Source: UBA1847 sp942492205 (GTDB taxonomy: Bacteria > Pseudomonadota > Gammaproteobacteria > Steroidobacterales > Woeseiaceae). From it: a stretch of DNA of 64,000 bases. Position 1 is the first letter of the stretch; each line of letters starts with the position of its first letter. The translations under genes and the position numbers were made by a program. Where the stretch lies: contig CALODT010000001.1 in the NCBI GenBank assembly GCA_942492205.1, positions 1,550,001-1,614,000 on the forward strand, written 5' to 3'. A model generated the notes under the pieces. That model saw only the letters and a list, made by a program, of their open reading frames with translations. It was not told where the DNA came from and searched no databases. Below are positions 53,493-62,406 of the stretch, one piece after another.

Positions 53493-53712
53493 TACTGACT
53501 CCTGCCGGGGGAAGAAAAGGCGGGGATTATACATGGCTGGTGGCCGCATGGAAGGGCTATTTTTGCCGGCATTCTGACAGCCCGACAAGAGGCTCGGAAA
53601 CCGCGTGGTTACAGGCCTTTCAGCGATCTTGTATATTTTTGGCGACAATCGTTTTATTGCCGGAATTGCATTACACTAAGCGGCTTTTACGGGATATCGG
53701 CCTACATCACCA

Positions 53713-56700
53713 ATGCGATTAAGCAAGATCAAGCTCGCCGGCTTCAAGTCCTTCGTCGACCCCACAACGATTACTTTTCCTAGCAGCCTCGTTGGCGTTG
53801 TCGGGCCGAATGGCTGTGGTAAATCGAATGTCATCGACGCCGTCCGCTGGGTGATGGGCGAGAGCTCTGCGAGTCGACTGCGCGGTGACTCCATCACGGA
53901 CGTCATTTTCAACGGCTCAAGCGCCCGCAAGCCGATAGGGTCCGCCTCGGTGGAGTTGCTCTTCGACAACAGCAACACGACGCTGGAAGGTCAGTACGCG
54001 AAATACGCCGAAATCTCGATTCGCCGCGAAGTTAGTCGCGACGGAATTTCGAATTACTTCCTGAACGGCACGCGGTGCCGTCGCAAGGACATTACCGGCG
54101 TATTCCTGGGCACCGGTCTGGGTCCGCGCAGCTACTCGATTATCGAGCAGGGCATGATCTCTCGCCTGATCGAGGCAAAGCCGGAGGAAATGCGCGTATT
54201 CCTCGAAGAGGCCGCCGGAATCTCGAAATACAAGGAACGTCGGCGCGAAACGTCGAATCGCATCAAGCATACGAAGGAGAACCTCGACCGATTGCTCGAC
54301 GTACTCGACGAGGTCGAGAAGCAGATCAAGCATCTTGATCGCCAGGCCAAGACAGCGGAGCGCTACAGTCGCTACAAGAGCGAAGAGCGACGGACGTCTG
54401 CTGAAGTGTTGGCGCTGCGCATGCATGGCATCGATGAGCACGCGGCGGCAGCAAAGAGCAACCTTGCGGATTGTAAAACGCGGCTGGAAGCGGCGATCGC
54501 GAAACAGCGGAGCCTCGAGGCATCGTTGGAAGAAACGCGCGTTCTGCAAAGTGAGCGCACTGACGAATTCAATGCGGTGCAAGGTCGCTATTACAAAGTG
54601 GGCTCAGACATCGCCAGGCTGGAGCAGTCGATCGAATACGCGCGTGAATTGCGCGAGCGGCAGGAGACTGATCTCGAGCAGGCGGTGTTGGGTGCGAAGG
54701 AAATCGACGCGCATATCAACCAGGACCGTGACGAGATTGAGCAACTCGAAATGACACTGAGCGAGCTGGTTCCGGGGCTCGAGCAGGCGCGGCAAAGCGA
54801 ACTCGCGTCAGCGCAGTCGCTGCAGCGTGCGGAGGCTGCGCTCGCAGACTGGCAGAAGCAATGGGACGCACACGCGCTCAGGTTCAACGAGGCCTTGCAG
54901 CAGCAGAATGTCGAAAATACCCGGGCGGAACAGATTGAATCGCGTCTGCAGAGTTTCTCAGAGCGTCACAAGAAGCTGGTCGATGCGCAGACGGTTGCCA
55001 GCCCGGATGACCTGAAGGCCCAGCATGATGAACTGGTCGAGCAGGAGCTCAGAAAACGGCAGGCTCGAGACGAGTTCGAACGACACCTGGCTGATACCGC
55101 CGAGAAGATTCGCAAACTCCGCGAACAAGACCACAAGCTGACACGCCTCGTCGAGGAGCGACGTGCGACGTTGCACGAGTCGCAGGGCAAGTTTGCCTCG
55201 CTTGAAGCATTGCAGGATGCGGCATTGGGTGCGGGTGATGACGGTACCAAGCGTTGGCTCGAGGGAGCAGGGCTAGACGGCAATCGACGCGTTGCGCAGG
55301 CGCTGGATGTCGCCAGCGGTTGGGACAAGGCTGTTGAAACCGTACTTGGTGATTACCTGCAGGCCGTGAGCGTTTCCGACATAACGCCGATCGCGGAATC
55401 TATATCGAACTTGCGTAGCGGCAATTTGACGTTATTGCGCGAGCGCTCGAAAGACGGTGAGCTCAATGTTGCCGAAAATTCGCTGGCAAGCAAGGTTGGC
55501 GGTGCGCCGGCTGCCGTTGTGCAAATGCTGGCCAAGGTACGGTTGGCGTCGTCGCTCGGCGAGGCTCTCACCATCCGCGAGTCACTGGGCACAGACGAGT
55601 CGGTCGTTACCGACGACGGCATCTGGCTGGGGAGAGACTGGCTGCGCGTCACAAGGACACAGGACGGAAAGGCGGGCGTATTGTCGCGCGAGCATGATAT
55701 GCGCCGCATGAAAGGCGAGATTCGCGAAATGCAGGCACGCTTCGAGAGTGCTCGTAAACTGCAGCGAGATGGCCGGACCAGACTCACGCAACTGGAAGAG
55801 CGACGTGAGACGCTGCAGCAGGATGCGTCTTCGCTGCTGAACGAATACTCAGAGGTCAAAGCGGCGCTGGAATCCGCAAGATTCAGGATGGACCAGGCGG
55901 CGGCCAGGCGGCAGGCGCTTGCCGAAGAAGCGAGCGAGCTGGACGGCGAGAAAATCTCCGCCGAAGAACAACTGCGAGAATCGCGGCGCATTCACGGTCA
56001 GGCGATCGAGTCCATTGAGCGACTGGAGGCGGAAAGGGCAAGCCTCGAGTCACAGAGAGATGAGCTCAGGGCAGAACTGCATCGCGTTCGAAGCCAGGCG
56101 GAAGAAGATCGAAAGGCTGTGCAGGATATTGCCATCCAGTTCGAGAGTCGCCGGACCAGCAAGGAATCGGCGTCGCAGAACCTGGCGCGCATGCAGGCGC
56201 AGCTGAGCCAGTTTCAAAGACGTGAGCGTGAAATTCGTGAGCAGCTGGAGCAAAACGTCGCGCCGCTGGCGGAGAGCAGCTCGCGCCTTGAGGAACAGCT
56301 TGCCGCACGACTGCTCGTTGAGGAGGAGCTTGCCGGCGCCAGGCAGCTCGTTGAAAAAGTTGAGGCCGACCTTCGGGATCTCGATCAGTCCCGGGCACAG
56401 GTTGATCAGTCTGTTGAAGCCGCGCGCGCTAAAGTCAGCGAAGCGGAAATGGCAGCACAGGAACTGCGTGTGCGACGCGAAGGGATTGCCGACCAGTTGT
56501 CACAAACGGAATTCGAGCTGGAAACCTTGCTCGAAGAGATCGATGACTCGGCGACTATCGAGACGTGGGAAGAGAAGCTCGCGAAGCTGAGACTGCGAAT
56601 AGACCGCCTCGGCCCGATCAACCTTGCGGCCATCGATGAGTTTAAAGAACAGACGGAGCGCAAGGAGTACCTTGACTCACAGCTTGCGGATCTAAACGAT

Positions 56701-57222
56701 GCGTTAGAGACGCTGGAAGGTGCCATTCGCAAGATCGATCGCGAGACGCGAACGCGCTTTCGCGAGACCTTCAACAACGTCAATGATGGTTTCAAGCGAC
56801 TGTTCCCGAAGTTGTTTGGCGGTGGTCACGCCTACCTCGAAATGACGGGCGACGATCTTCTGAGTGCTGGCGTTACCGTGATGGCGCGCCCTCCTGGTAA
56901 GCGCAATAGCACTATCCACCTGCTTTCTGGTGGCGAGAAGGCGCTTACCGCTGTGGCTATGGTGTTCGCGATATTCGAACTGAACCCTGCGCCATTCTGT
57001 ATGCTCGATGAGGTTGATGCGCCGCTCGATGACGCGAATGTCACGCGCTTCTGCGAAATCGTCAAAGACATGTCAGATCGTGTGCAGTTTGTATTCATCA
57101 CCCATAACAAGGTAACAATGGAATTGGCCAGGCAGCTATCCGGTGTCACCATGCAGGAACCCGGCGTGTCGCGCCTGGTCTCGGTGGACCTCGACGCAGC
57201 GGTGAAAATGGCGGCGAGTTAG
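53713..57222 (+). CDS. smc: Chromosome segregation protein SMC
   Basis: Condensin-type ATPase that compacts and organises the chromosome. It has 1169 residues, typical for SMC. Walker A is GPNGCGKSNVIDA (about 32-44), then a long coiled coil (about 170-500), a hinge near 515-640, a second coiled coil to ~1000, the ABC signature LSGGEKALTAVAMVFA (about 1073) and Walker B FCMLDEVDAPLDDANV (about 1096). The presence of SMC instead of MukB agrees with a non-enteric gammaproteobacterium. scpAB are not in the window. zipA follows after 21 bases. Confidence 0.97.
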   Translation: MRLSKIKLAGFKSFVDPTTITFPSSLVGVVGPNGCGKSNVIDAVRWVMGESSASRLRGDSITDVIFNGSSARKPIGSASVELLFDNSNTTLEGQYAKYAEISIRREVSRDGISNYFLNGTRCRRKDITGVFLGTGLGPRSYSIIEQGMISRLIEAKPEEMRVFLEEAAGISKYKERRRETSNRIKHTKENLDRLLDVLDEVEKQIKHLDRQAKTAERYSRYKSEERRTSAEVLALRMHGIDEHAAAAKSNLADCKTRLEAAIAKQRSLEASLEETRVLQSERTDEFNAVQGRYYKVGSDIARLEQSIEYARELRERQETDLEQAVLGAKEIDAHINQDRDEIEQLEMTLSELVPGLEQARQSELASAQSLQRAEAALADWQKQWDAHALRFNEALQQQNVENTRAEQIESRLQSFSERHKKLVDAQTVASPDDLKAQHDELVEQELRKRQARDEFERHLADTAEKIRKLREQDHKLTRLVEERRATLHESQGKFASLEALQDAALGAGDDGTKRWLEGAGLDGNRRVAQALDVASGWDKAVETVLGDYLQAVSVSDITPIAESISNLRSGNLTLLRERSKDGELNVAENSLASKVGGAPAAVVQMLAKVRLASSLGEALTIRESLGTDESVVTDDGIWLGRDWLRVTRTQDGKAGVLSREHDMRRMKGEIREMQARFESARKLQRDGRTRLTQLEERRETLQQDASSLLNEYSEVKAALESARFRMDQAAARRQALAEEASELDGEKISAEEQLRESRRIHGQAIESIERLEAERASLESQRDELRAELHRVRSQAEEDRKAVQDIAIQFESRRTSKESASQNLARMQAQLSQFQRREREIREQLEQNVAPLAESSSRLEEQLAARLLVEEELAGARQLVEKVEADLRDLDQSRAQVDQSVEAARAKVSEAEMAAQELRVRREGIADQLSQTEFELETLLEEIDDSATIETWEEKLAKLRLRIDRLGPINLAAIDEFKEQTERKEYLDSQLADLNDALETLEGAIRKIDRETRTRFRETFNNVNDGFKRLFPKLFGGGHAYLEMTGDDLLSAGVTVMARPPGKRNSTIHLLSGGEKALTAVAMVFAIFELNPAPFCMLDEVDAPLDDANVTRFCEIVKDMSDRVQFVFITHNKVTMELARQLSGVTMQEPGVSRLVSVDLDAAVKMAAS

Positions 57223-57243
57223 CCCGCAATGCGAGTTTGAGAA

Positions 57244-57894
57244 ATGGACGGACTGCGTTGGTTACTGTTGTTCTTTGGGATACTGGTAATTGCCGGCGTG
57301 TATCTTTACAGCCGCCGCGACAAGAAATCGGCAGAAGAAGGTGAAGTCGGAACGCGACGCGTCGAGCCAACACTGCAGGTCGATGCCGCCAACACCGATG
57401 CAACGTCGTTGGACGAAGAGACGCCGGAACCTGTTGACGGTGATGCCCTCGTAGAGCCGCCAAAAAGCGTCCCGCAAAAGATAGTCACATTGCGGCTCGT
57501 CGCCCATGAGAAGGGCGCTTTCAAAGGCGATGATCTGATTCTCGCCATGCGTGGAATCGGGTTGCGGCATGGTAAGTTCGGCATCTTTCATCGCTACGAC
57601 GGCAATGACGAGAACCGCACGATCTTCAGCGCCGCAAGTCTTGTCGAGCCTGGTAGCTTCGACCTCGCGAATATCAAGGATCAGCAGATACCGGGTATCA
57701 GTCTGTTTCTCGTCTTGCCCGGCCCGATCGACGGTGTGGAGGCTTTCGATCTCATGATGGCTGCTGCACGCGCGCTGTCGCAATCGCTCGACGGCGAGTT
57801 GCTTGACGAATCGGGCAGCACGCTGAGTATTCAGCGAGAACGTTACCTGCGCGAAGAGATCATTCAGTATCACCACAGCATCCTCGTGGCGTAA
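57244..57894 (+). CDS. zipA: Cell division protein ZipA
   Basis: Membrane anchor of FtsZ at the septum. It has 216 residues, shorter than E. coli (328) because the Pro/Gln linker is short. An N-terminal transmembrane helix (WLLLFFGILVIAGVYLYS, about 6-23) is followed by a basic patch, an acidic linker, and the FtsZ-binding C-terminal domain (GIGLRHGKFGIFHRYDGN and LVEPGSFDLANIKDQQIPGI, about 100-160). It lies between smc and ligA, a conserved order. Confidence 0.93.
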   Translation: MDGLRWLLLFFGILVIAGVYLYSRRDKKSAEEGEVGTRRVEPTLQVDAANTDATSLDEETPEPVDGDALVEPPKSVPQKIVTLRLVAHEKGAFKGDDLILAMRGIGLRHGKFGIFHRYDGNDENRTIFSAASLVEPGSFDLANIKDQQIPGISLFLVLPGPIDGVEAFDLMMAAARALSQSLDGELLDESGSTLSIQRERYLREEIIQYHHSILVA

Positions 57895-57912
57895 GCGCTG
57901 TAGCGTGACCGA

Positions 57913-59943
57913 ATGACGGCGTCCGCAGCAACGCGCAAAAAGATCGAAGCTCTGCGCGAACAAATCCGCTATCACGACTACCGGTACCACACCCTGGACG
58001 ACATCGAGATTCCGGACGCGGAGTACGATCGCCTCGTCCGTGAGTTGCGTAAGCTCGAAGAACAACATCCCGAACTTGTCACCGCGGACTCGCCAACACA
58101 ACGCGTCGGCGCAGAACCAAGTGCGGCGCTCACGACCGTAAAGCACCGACTTCCCATGCTGTCGCTCGACAATGCTTTCTCTGAAGAGGAATTGAGGGAT
58201 TTTCACGCACGTGTTGCCGAGAAACTGGAGTACGAGGATGGCGCACCGGACCTGCCTTATTCAGCGGAGCCGAAACTGGATGGCGCGGCTGTCAGTCTGT
58301 TGTATGAGGACGGTGTGCTTGTGCGGGCAGCGACCCGCGGCGACGGCACGACAGGTGAAGATATTACCCACAACGTTAGAACCATAGAGTCGGTGCCACT
58401 GCGACTCCTGGGAGATGGATATCCAACCACGCTCGAGGTGCGTGGCGAGGTGTTCATGCCACGCGCGGGGTTTGAGGCGTACAACGAAAAAGCCAGAGCA
58501 GCGGGTGAAAAGACATTCGTTAATCCGAGAAACGCAGCGGCTGGCAGCCTTCGTCAACTCGATCCGAACCTTACCGCCGAACGGCCGCTGGACATATACG
58601 TGTATTCGGTTGGCCTGGTTGAAGGCGGTGCGTTGCCTGACTGCCACAGCAAAATTATGGCGGCTCTCGGTTCATGGGGCTTGAAGATTTGCCCGGAGAA
58701 TAAGGTGGTTGCGGGAGTCGACGGGTGCCTCGTCTATTACAGGGCGATCGCCGCAAAGCGCGATTCACTGCCTTACGACATTGATGGGGTTGTCTACAAA
58801 ATTGACAGTCTCGCCATGCAGCGCGAGCTGGGATTTGTATCGCGGGCACCACGCTGGGCGATCGCCCACAAGTTTCCGGCGCAGGAAGAATTGACGGTGG
58901 TGGAGGGCATTGAGTTTCAGGTTGGCCGCACAGGCGCCCTGACCCCTGTCGCAAGATTGGCGCCGGTGTTTGTGGGCGGCGTGACCGTCAGCAATGCAAC
59001 CCTCCACAATATTGACGAGTTGCACAGAAAGGACGTTCGCGTCGGCGATACTGTCATCGTGAGGCGGGCGGGCGATGTTATCCCGGAAGTTGTCAGCGTC
59101 GTACGGAGCAGGCGGCCAGCAAGGACTGGTCGTATAAAGTTGCCTGAGCGGTGTCCAGTCTGCGATTCGCATGTGCGTCGTGAGGACGGAGAGGCTGTTG
59201 CGCGGTGCACGGGTGGGTTGTACTGCAAAGCGCAACGTGCCGAAGCGCTGAAGCACTTTGTCTCTCGAAAGGCGATGGACATCGAAGGAATTGGCGCGAA
59301 GTTAATAGAGCAGCTAGTGGCGGAGGACCGACTTTCGGATCCGTCCGATCTTTTTAGTCTGAGTAAGGATGAACTCAGCAACAGAGAACGAATGGGTGAA
59401 AAGTCGGCCGATAACCTGGTGCGCGCGATAGAGGCGAGCAAGTCCACGACGCTGCCGCGGTTCCTGTTCGCATTGGGGATTCGGGAGGTAGGTGAGTCCA
59501 CTGCAGCCAGCTTGGCCACTTACTTCGGTTCTCTGCCGGCGATTCAAGGCGCCACAATTGATGACCTGACGAAGGTCCCTGACGTCGGGCCCGTGGTTGC
59601 TCAACGAGTTCGTAACTTCCTGGACGAACAACACAACCTCGATGTCATTCAGCGACTCGAGAAATCTGGCGTTCACTGGCCTGATACAGAGCCGATGGCG
59701 GTGGCAGAAGACGGACGCCTTACTGGTAAGACGTTCGTTATAACCGGAACTCTGCCGACCATGACGCGTGACGAGGCAAAAGGACTGATTTTGAGGGCCG
59801 GCGGCAAGGTTACCGGCAGCGTATCTGGCAAAACGGACTTCCTGGTAGCTGGCGAAAAAGCGGGCTCAAAACTCTCAAAAGCGCAGAATTTGGAGATACC
59901 AATTCTTGACGAGGAAGGATTGCTGCAACTCTTGGGTGGTTAA
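57913..59943 (+). CDS. ligA: NAD-dependent DNA ligase LigA
   Basis: Seals nicks using NAD+. It has 676 residues (E. coli 671). The adenylated lysine is in AEPKLDGAAVSLLYEDG (Lys121). Then come the OB fold, a four-Cys zinc finger (CPVCDSHVRR with RCTGGLYCKAQR, about 416-440), helix-hairpin-helix repeats, and a C-terminal BRCT domain (LTGKTFVITGTLPTMTRDEA, about 603-622). Gene order smc-zipA-ligA is usual. Its end marks the limit of the core block; the sequence after it is more AT-rich. Confidence 0.97.
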   Translation: MTASAATRKKIEALREQIRYHDYRYHTLDDIEIPDAEYDRLVRELRKLEEQHPELVTADSPTQRVGAEPSAALTTVKHRLPMLSLDNAFSEEELRDFHARVAEKLEYEDGAPDLPYSAEPKLDGAAVSLLYEDGVLVRAATRGDGTTGEDITHNVRTIESVPLRLLGDGYPTTLEVRGEVFMPRAGFEAYNEKARAAGEKTFVNPRNAAAGSLRQLDPNLTAERPLDIYVYSVGLVEGGALPDCHSKIMAALGSWGLKICPENKVVAGVDGCLVYYRAIAAKRDSLPYDIDGVVYKIDSLAMQRELGFVSRAPRWAIAHKFPAQEELTVVEGIEFQVGRTGALTPVARLAPVFVGGVTVSNATLHNIDELHRKDVRVGDTVIVRRAGDVIPEVVSVVRSRRPARTGRIKLPERCPVCDSHVRREDGEAVARCTGGLYCKAQRAEALKHFVSRKAMDIEGIGAKLIEQLVAEDRLSDPSDLFSLSKDELSNRERMGEKSADNLVRAIEASKSTTLPRFLFALGIREVGESTAASLATYFGSLPAIQGATIDDLTKVPDVGPVVAQRVRNFLDEQHNLDVIQRLEKSGVHWPDTEPMAVAEDGRLTGKTFVITGTLPTMTRDEAKGLILRAGGKVTGSVSGKTDFLVAGEKAGSKLSKAQNLEIPILDEEGLLQLLGG

Positions 59944-60112
59944 GGCAGTCTGAGTGCCGTAGCTGTCGGCGCTTAGATAGCGGAATTTCTACTCTTTTCT
60001 TTGAATTTTGTTCTTGGTGGCACATCGAAGACCCAGTAGATTGGTGGGCGATTTTTCCCACGTACACGATTCACGTAGAAAGTAGACCAGTTGATCAATA
60101 TATTTCCATGCC

Positions 60113-60952
60113 ATGACAGACAACATCAAAAAGCGTGTCCTGGATGCCTTCTTATTGGTCATGCGACCAATTGTTCGCATTCTGTTGCGGTACGGAATCG
60201 GATATCGAGAGTTCGCAGAGGTAACGAAGACCGCATTTGTTGACATCGCATCATCGGACTTTGGCATTCGCGGGCGCCCGACCAATATCTCTCGAATTGC
60301 TGTTATGACGGGCCTAACGCGCAAAGAGGTAAGGCGCATTAAGGACAAGATTGCGACAGGTGATGCACTAGTTTCGGTCAGGACAACACCTTTTGAGGAC
60401 GTGCTTCACCAATGGCATGCACAAAGCGATTTTACAGATAGCGCGGGGAACCCAAAACCACTTCGTTTCGCCGGTAACACGAGTTCATTTACTGATCTTG
60501 TGAAGAGATTTGGGGGTGATATCCCGGCTGGTGCGATGCGAACAGAAATGAAGCGGGTAGGGGTTATAAAAGAGGACGATTCTGGTTTGCTAACAGTGGT
60601 CAATAGAACTTACAGGCCGGAGAGCGACCAAGAGACCCTTATCACCCATTCTTGGTTCGTTCTGTTTATCCTTTTGCTTTCAAATGTCGCACATAACACC
60701 AATCCGGACAGGAAGGGTGCGACCTGGGTGAATAGAGTAGCCCATACGACCTCTCTTCGAATGACGGATTCAAAGCAATTGCATCGAATCACAAAAGACA
60801 GAATCGTAGATTTCGTAGAGGCAATCGACGACATCTTTATCGCATATGAGTCATTGCAGGACGACGTCAAGATCGATCCGTCAAGAAGTGCTGTCGCGGT
60901 TGGAGTTTTCTACTTCGAGGAGCAAGACAAGAACGCTGAATACGATTGGTAG
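60113..60952 (+). CDS. DUF6502-type protein, first copy
   Basis: Unknown-function protein, 279 residues, of the DUF6502 type by its N-terminus (LRYGIGYREFAEVTKTAFVD) and the HTH-like segment ISRIAVMTGLTRKEVRRIKD (about 61-80). A Ser/Thr-Phe-x-x-Leu-Val-Lys-Arg motif is at SFTDLVKRFGGD (about 123-134), then a central loop. Residues 178-200 (SWFVLFILLLSNVAHNT) are hydrophobic. It is a paralogue of the next gene. Base composition is clearly lower in GC than ligA. A role as a transcription regulator is inference from the HTH-like helix pair. Confidence 0.75.
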   Translation: MTDNIKKRVLDAFLLVMRPIVRILLRYGIGYREFAEVTKTAFVDIASSDFGIRGRPTNISRIAVMTGLTRKEVRRIKDKIATGDALVSVRTTPFEDVLHQWHAQSDFTDSAGNPKPLRFAGNTSSFTDLVKRFGGDIPAGAMRTEMKRVGVIKEDDSGLLTVVNRTYRPESDQETLITHSWFVLFILLLSNVAHNTNPDRKGATWVNRVAHTTSLRMTDSKQLHRITKDRIVDFVEAIDDIFIAYESLQDDVKIDPSRSAVAVGVFYFEEQDKNAEYDW

Positions 60953-61442
60953 ATTTGCCAACGTTTTGGTGCAGCAGGCCATTACACATCTGTTTTGACA
61001 GAGGTTCGTAGGTCCTTAATGCCCTTTCTACTTCGTCCGCTATTTGAATTTCGCTCAACGTTTACAATGGCGCGAGTGCGTGAAGTAGCCGCGCTAAATC
61101 CCCTACCTTTCAAGGCGCTTATCTTGCGCATTTGGCAAAATATTTGGCTGGCGCGTTGGCGTCTTACTCTGAAATGACCGTCAAATATGCGTTATTTGGT
61201 TACCACACCGCCCTGGGTCAATCGCTGCCAGACACAGGAGACGTGGATTCAAAAAATTAACATAATCAACTATTTACATAATTCAGTATTTGTGTGGACC
61301 GCATTGATTCACGTCACTATTTGACATATTGTGAAGTCACGAATTGCGGTGATGTGGTGACAGAATTGTTTCTACAATCAATCGCTTGCATAGCAAAGCA
61401 CACCAAGATACTTTACATATTACGCAGGAGACGTGGCCTGAG
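60953..61442 (+). other. 490-base AT-rich spacer between the two DUF6502 genes
   Basis: No convincing gene. A 60-codon frame at 60995-61177 has no family resemblance. The 12-mer CAGGAGACGTGG occurs at 61235-61246 and again at 61425-61436, the second just before the start of the next gene. TTGACA at 61321-61326 has no -10 at the right distance; TACAAT at 61373-61378 has no good -35. Imperfect TTCAC/GTGAA dyads lie in 61308-61336. Promoter of the second gene must be here. Confidence 0.5.
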
Positions 61443-62309
61443 ATGGGGCAAGAAGTAAAAGACCACTTGAGGCGCGCCCTCTCGCTCATGTTCAAGCCCT
61501 TGGTGCGGCTCTTAATCGCACAAGGTGTGACGCATGCGGAGTTTTCGGAGACTGCGAAAGAAGTTTATGTTGAGACAGCTCTTCGGCACTTTGAGACCGA
61601 AGGAAGAATAAATAAGTCACGGGTAGCAATACTAACGGGACTGACGAGAAAAGAAGTAAAAAACGTAATTGATCGAGCGATTACTTCAGATCGAAAGGAG
61701 AAAACATATTCTAGGCCGGCGCGAGTATTAACTGGCTGGTATTCGGATCCAGCGTTTCAGGGGCCGTATGGGATTCCATTGGAACTACCGTATGACAGTT
61801 CGGACAACGATTCGCCCAGCTTCACTGAACTCGTTAAGCGATATAGCGGCGACATGGCGCCACGACAGATGCTTAATCAGTTGCTCGAGTCGGGTTCGGT
61901 TGTGGAGAACGATGGTAGATATAAAGCGATAAATAGGGCGTACATGCATTCTCAATTGTCGCCATCCTCAATAGTGCGGTTGGGCGAGGTTGGGTACAGA
62001 GTCTTCTCATCCGCAGCTAAGAACATTGACAGGAAAAGCGACGCAGAGAGGCATTTTGACAGGTTTGTATATGCGGATGATGGATGTACAGACGAGGTGC
62101 TCAAGAAGTTTGACGAATATATACGAGTGCAAGGTCAGGCCTTTTTAGAAGATTTGGATGTTTGGTTTTCTTCTCGGCGTGAGATGAACAGGCCTGAAGA
62201 GGTAAGGAAGGAAACCGGTGTTTACGTAGTTCACTACGTTGAAGATGAAGACGATTTGGGCTCGTTACAGCGACTACTGCAAGATAGAGGAGTTGGGACA
62301 GACGCATAG
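61443..62309 (+). CDS. DUF6502-type protein, second copy
   Basis: Paralogue of the gene at 60113, 288 residues from MGQEVKDHLRRALSLMFKPL; an in-frame TTG at 61386 would add 19 residues but the alignment to the first copy supports the ATG. Shared features are LVRLLIAQGVTHAEFSETAK (about 20-39), the HTH-like KSRVAILTGLTRKEVKNVID (about 59-78), and SFTELVKRYSGDMAPRQML (about 127-145). The C-terminal half has diverged and lacks the hydrophobic segment of copy one. It lies 97 bases before the repeat-protein gene, so they may be one functional unit. Confidence 0.75.
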   Translation: MGQEVKDHLRRALSLMFKPLVRLLIAQGVTHAEFSETAKEVYVETALRHFETEGRINKSRVAILTGLTRKEVKNVIDRAITSDRKEKTYSRPARVLTGWYSDPAFQGPYGIPLELPYDSSDNDSPSFTELVKRYSGDMAPRQMLNQLLESGSVVENDGRYKAINRAYMHSQLSPSSIVRLGEVGYRVFSSAAKNIDRKSDAERHFDRFVYADDGCTDEVLKKFDEYIRVQGQAFLEDLDVWFSSRREMNRPEEVRKETGVYVVHYVEDEDDLGSLQRLLQDRGVGTDA

Positions 62310-62406
62310 CCCTTATGTTGTTTGGAAACGTTTTTCGGGCGTATTGGAGATCGTCCGATGAAACGACAAATGTGAGAGTTGGAGTTAGTTTTAGGGAGCG
62401 ATAAAA

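Noticed and set aside
60995..61177. 60-codon frame between the DUF6502 genes
   Set aside because: No ribosome-binding site and no protein-like pattern.
61321..61326. TTGACA as a promoter -35 for the second DUF6502 gene
   Set aside because: No -10-like hexamer at 15-19 bases downstream.
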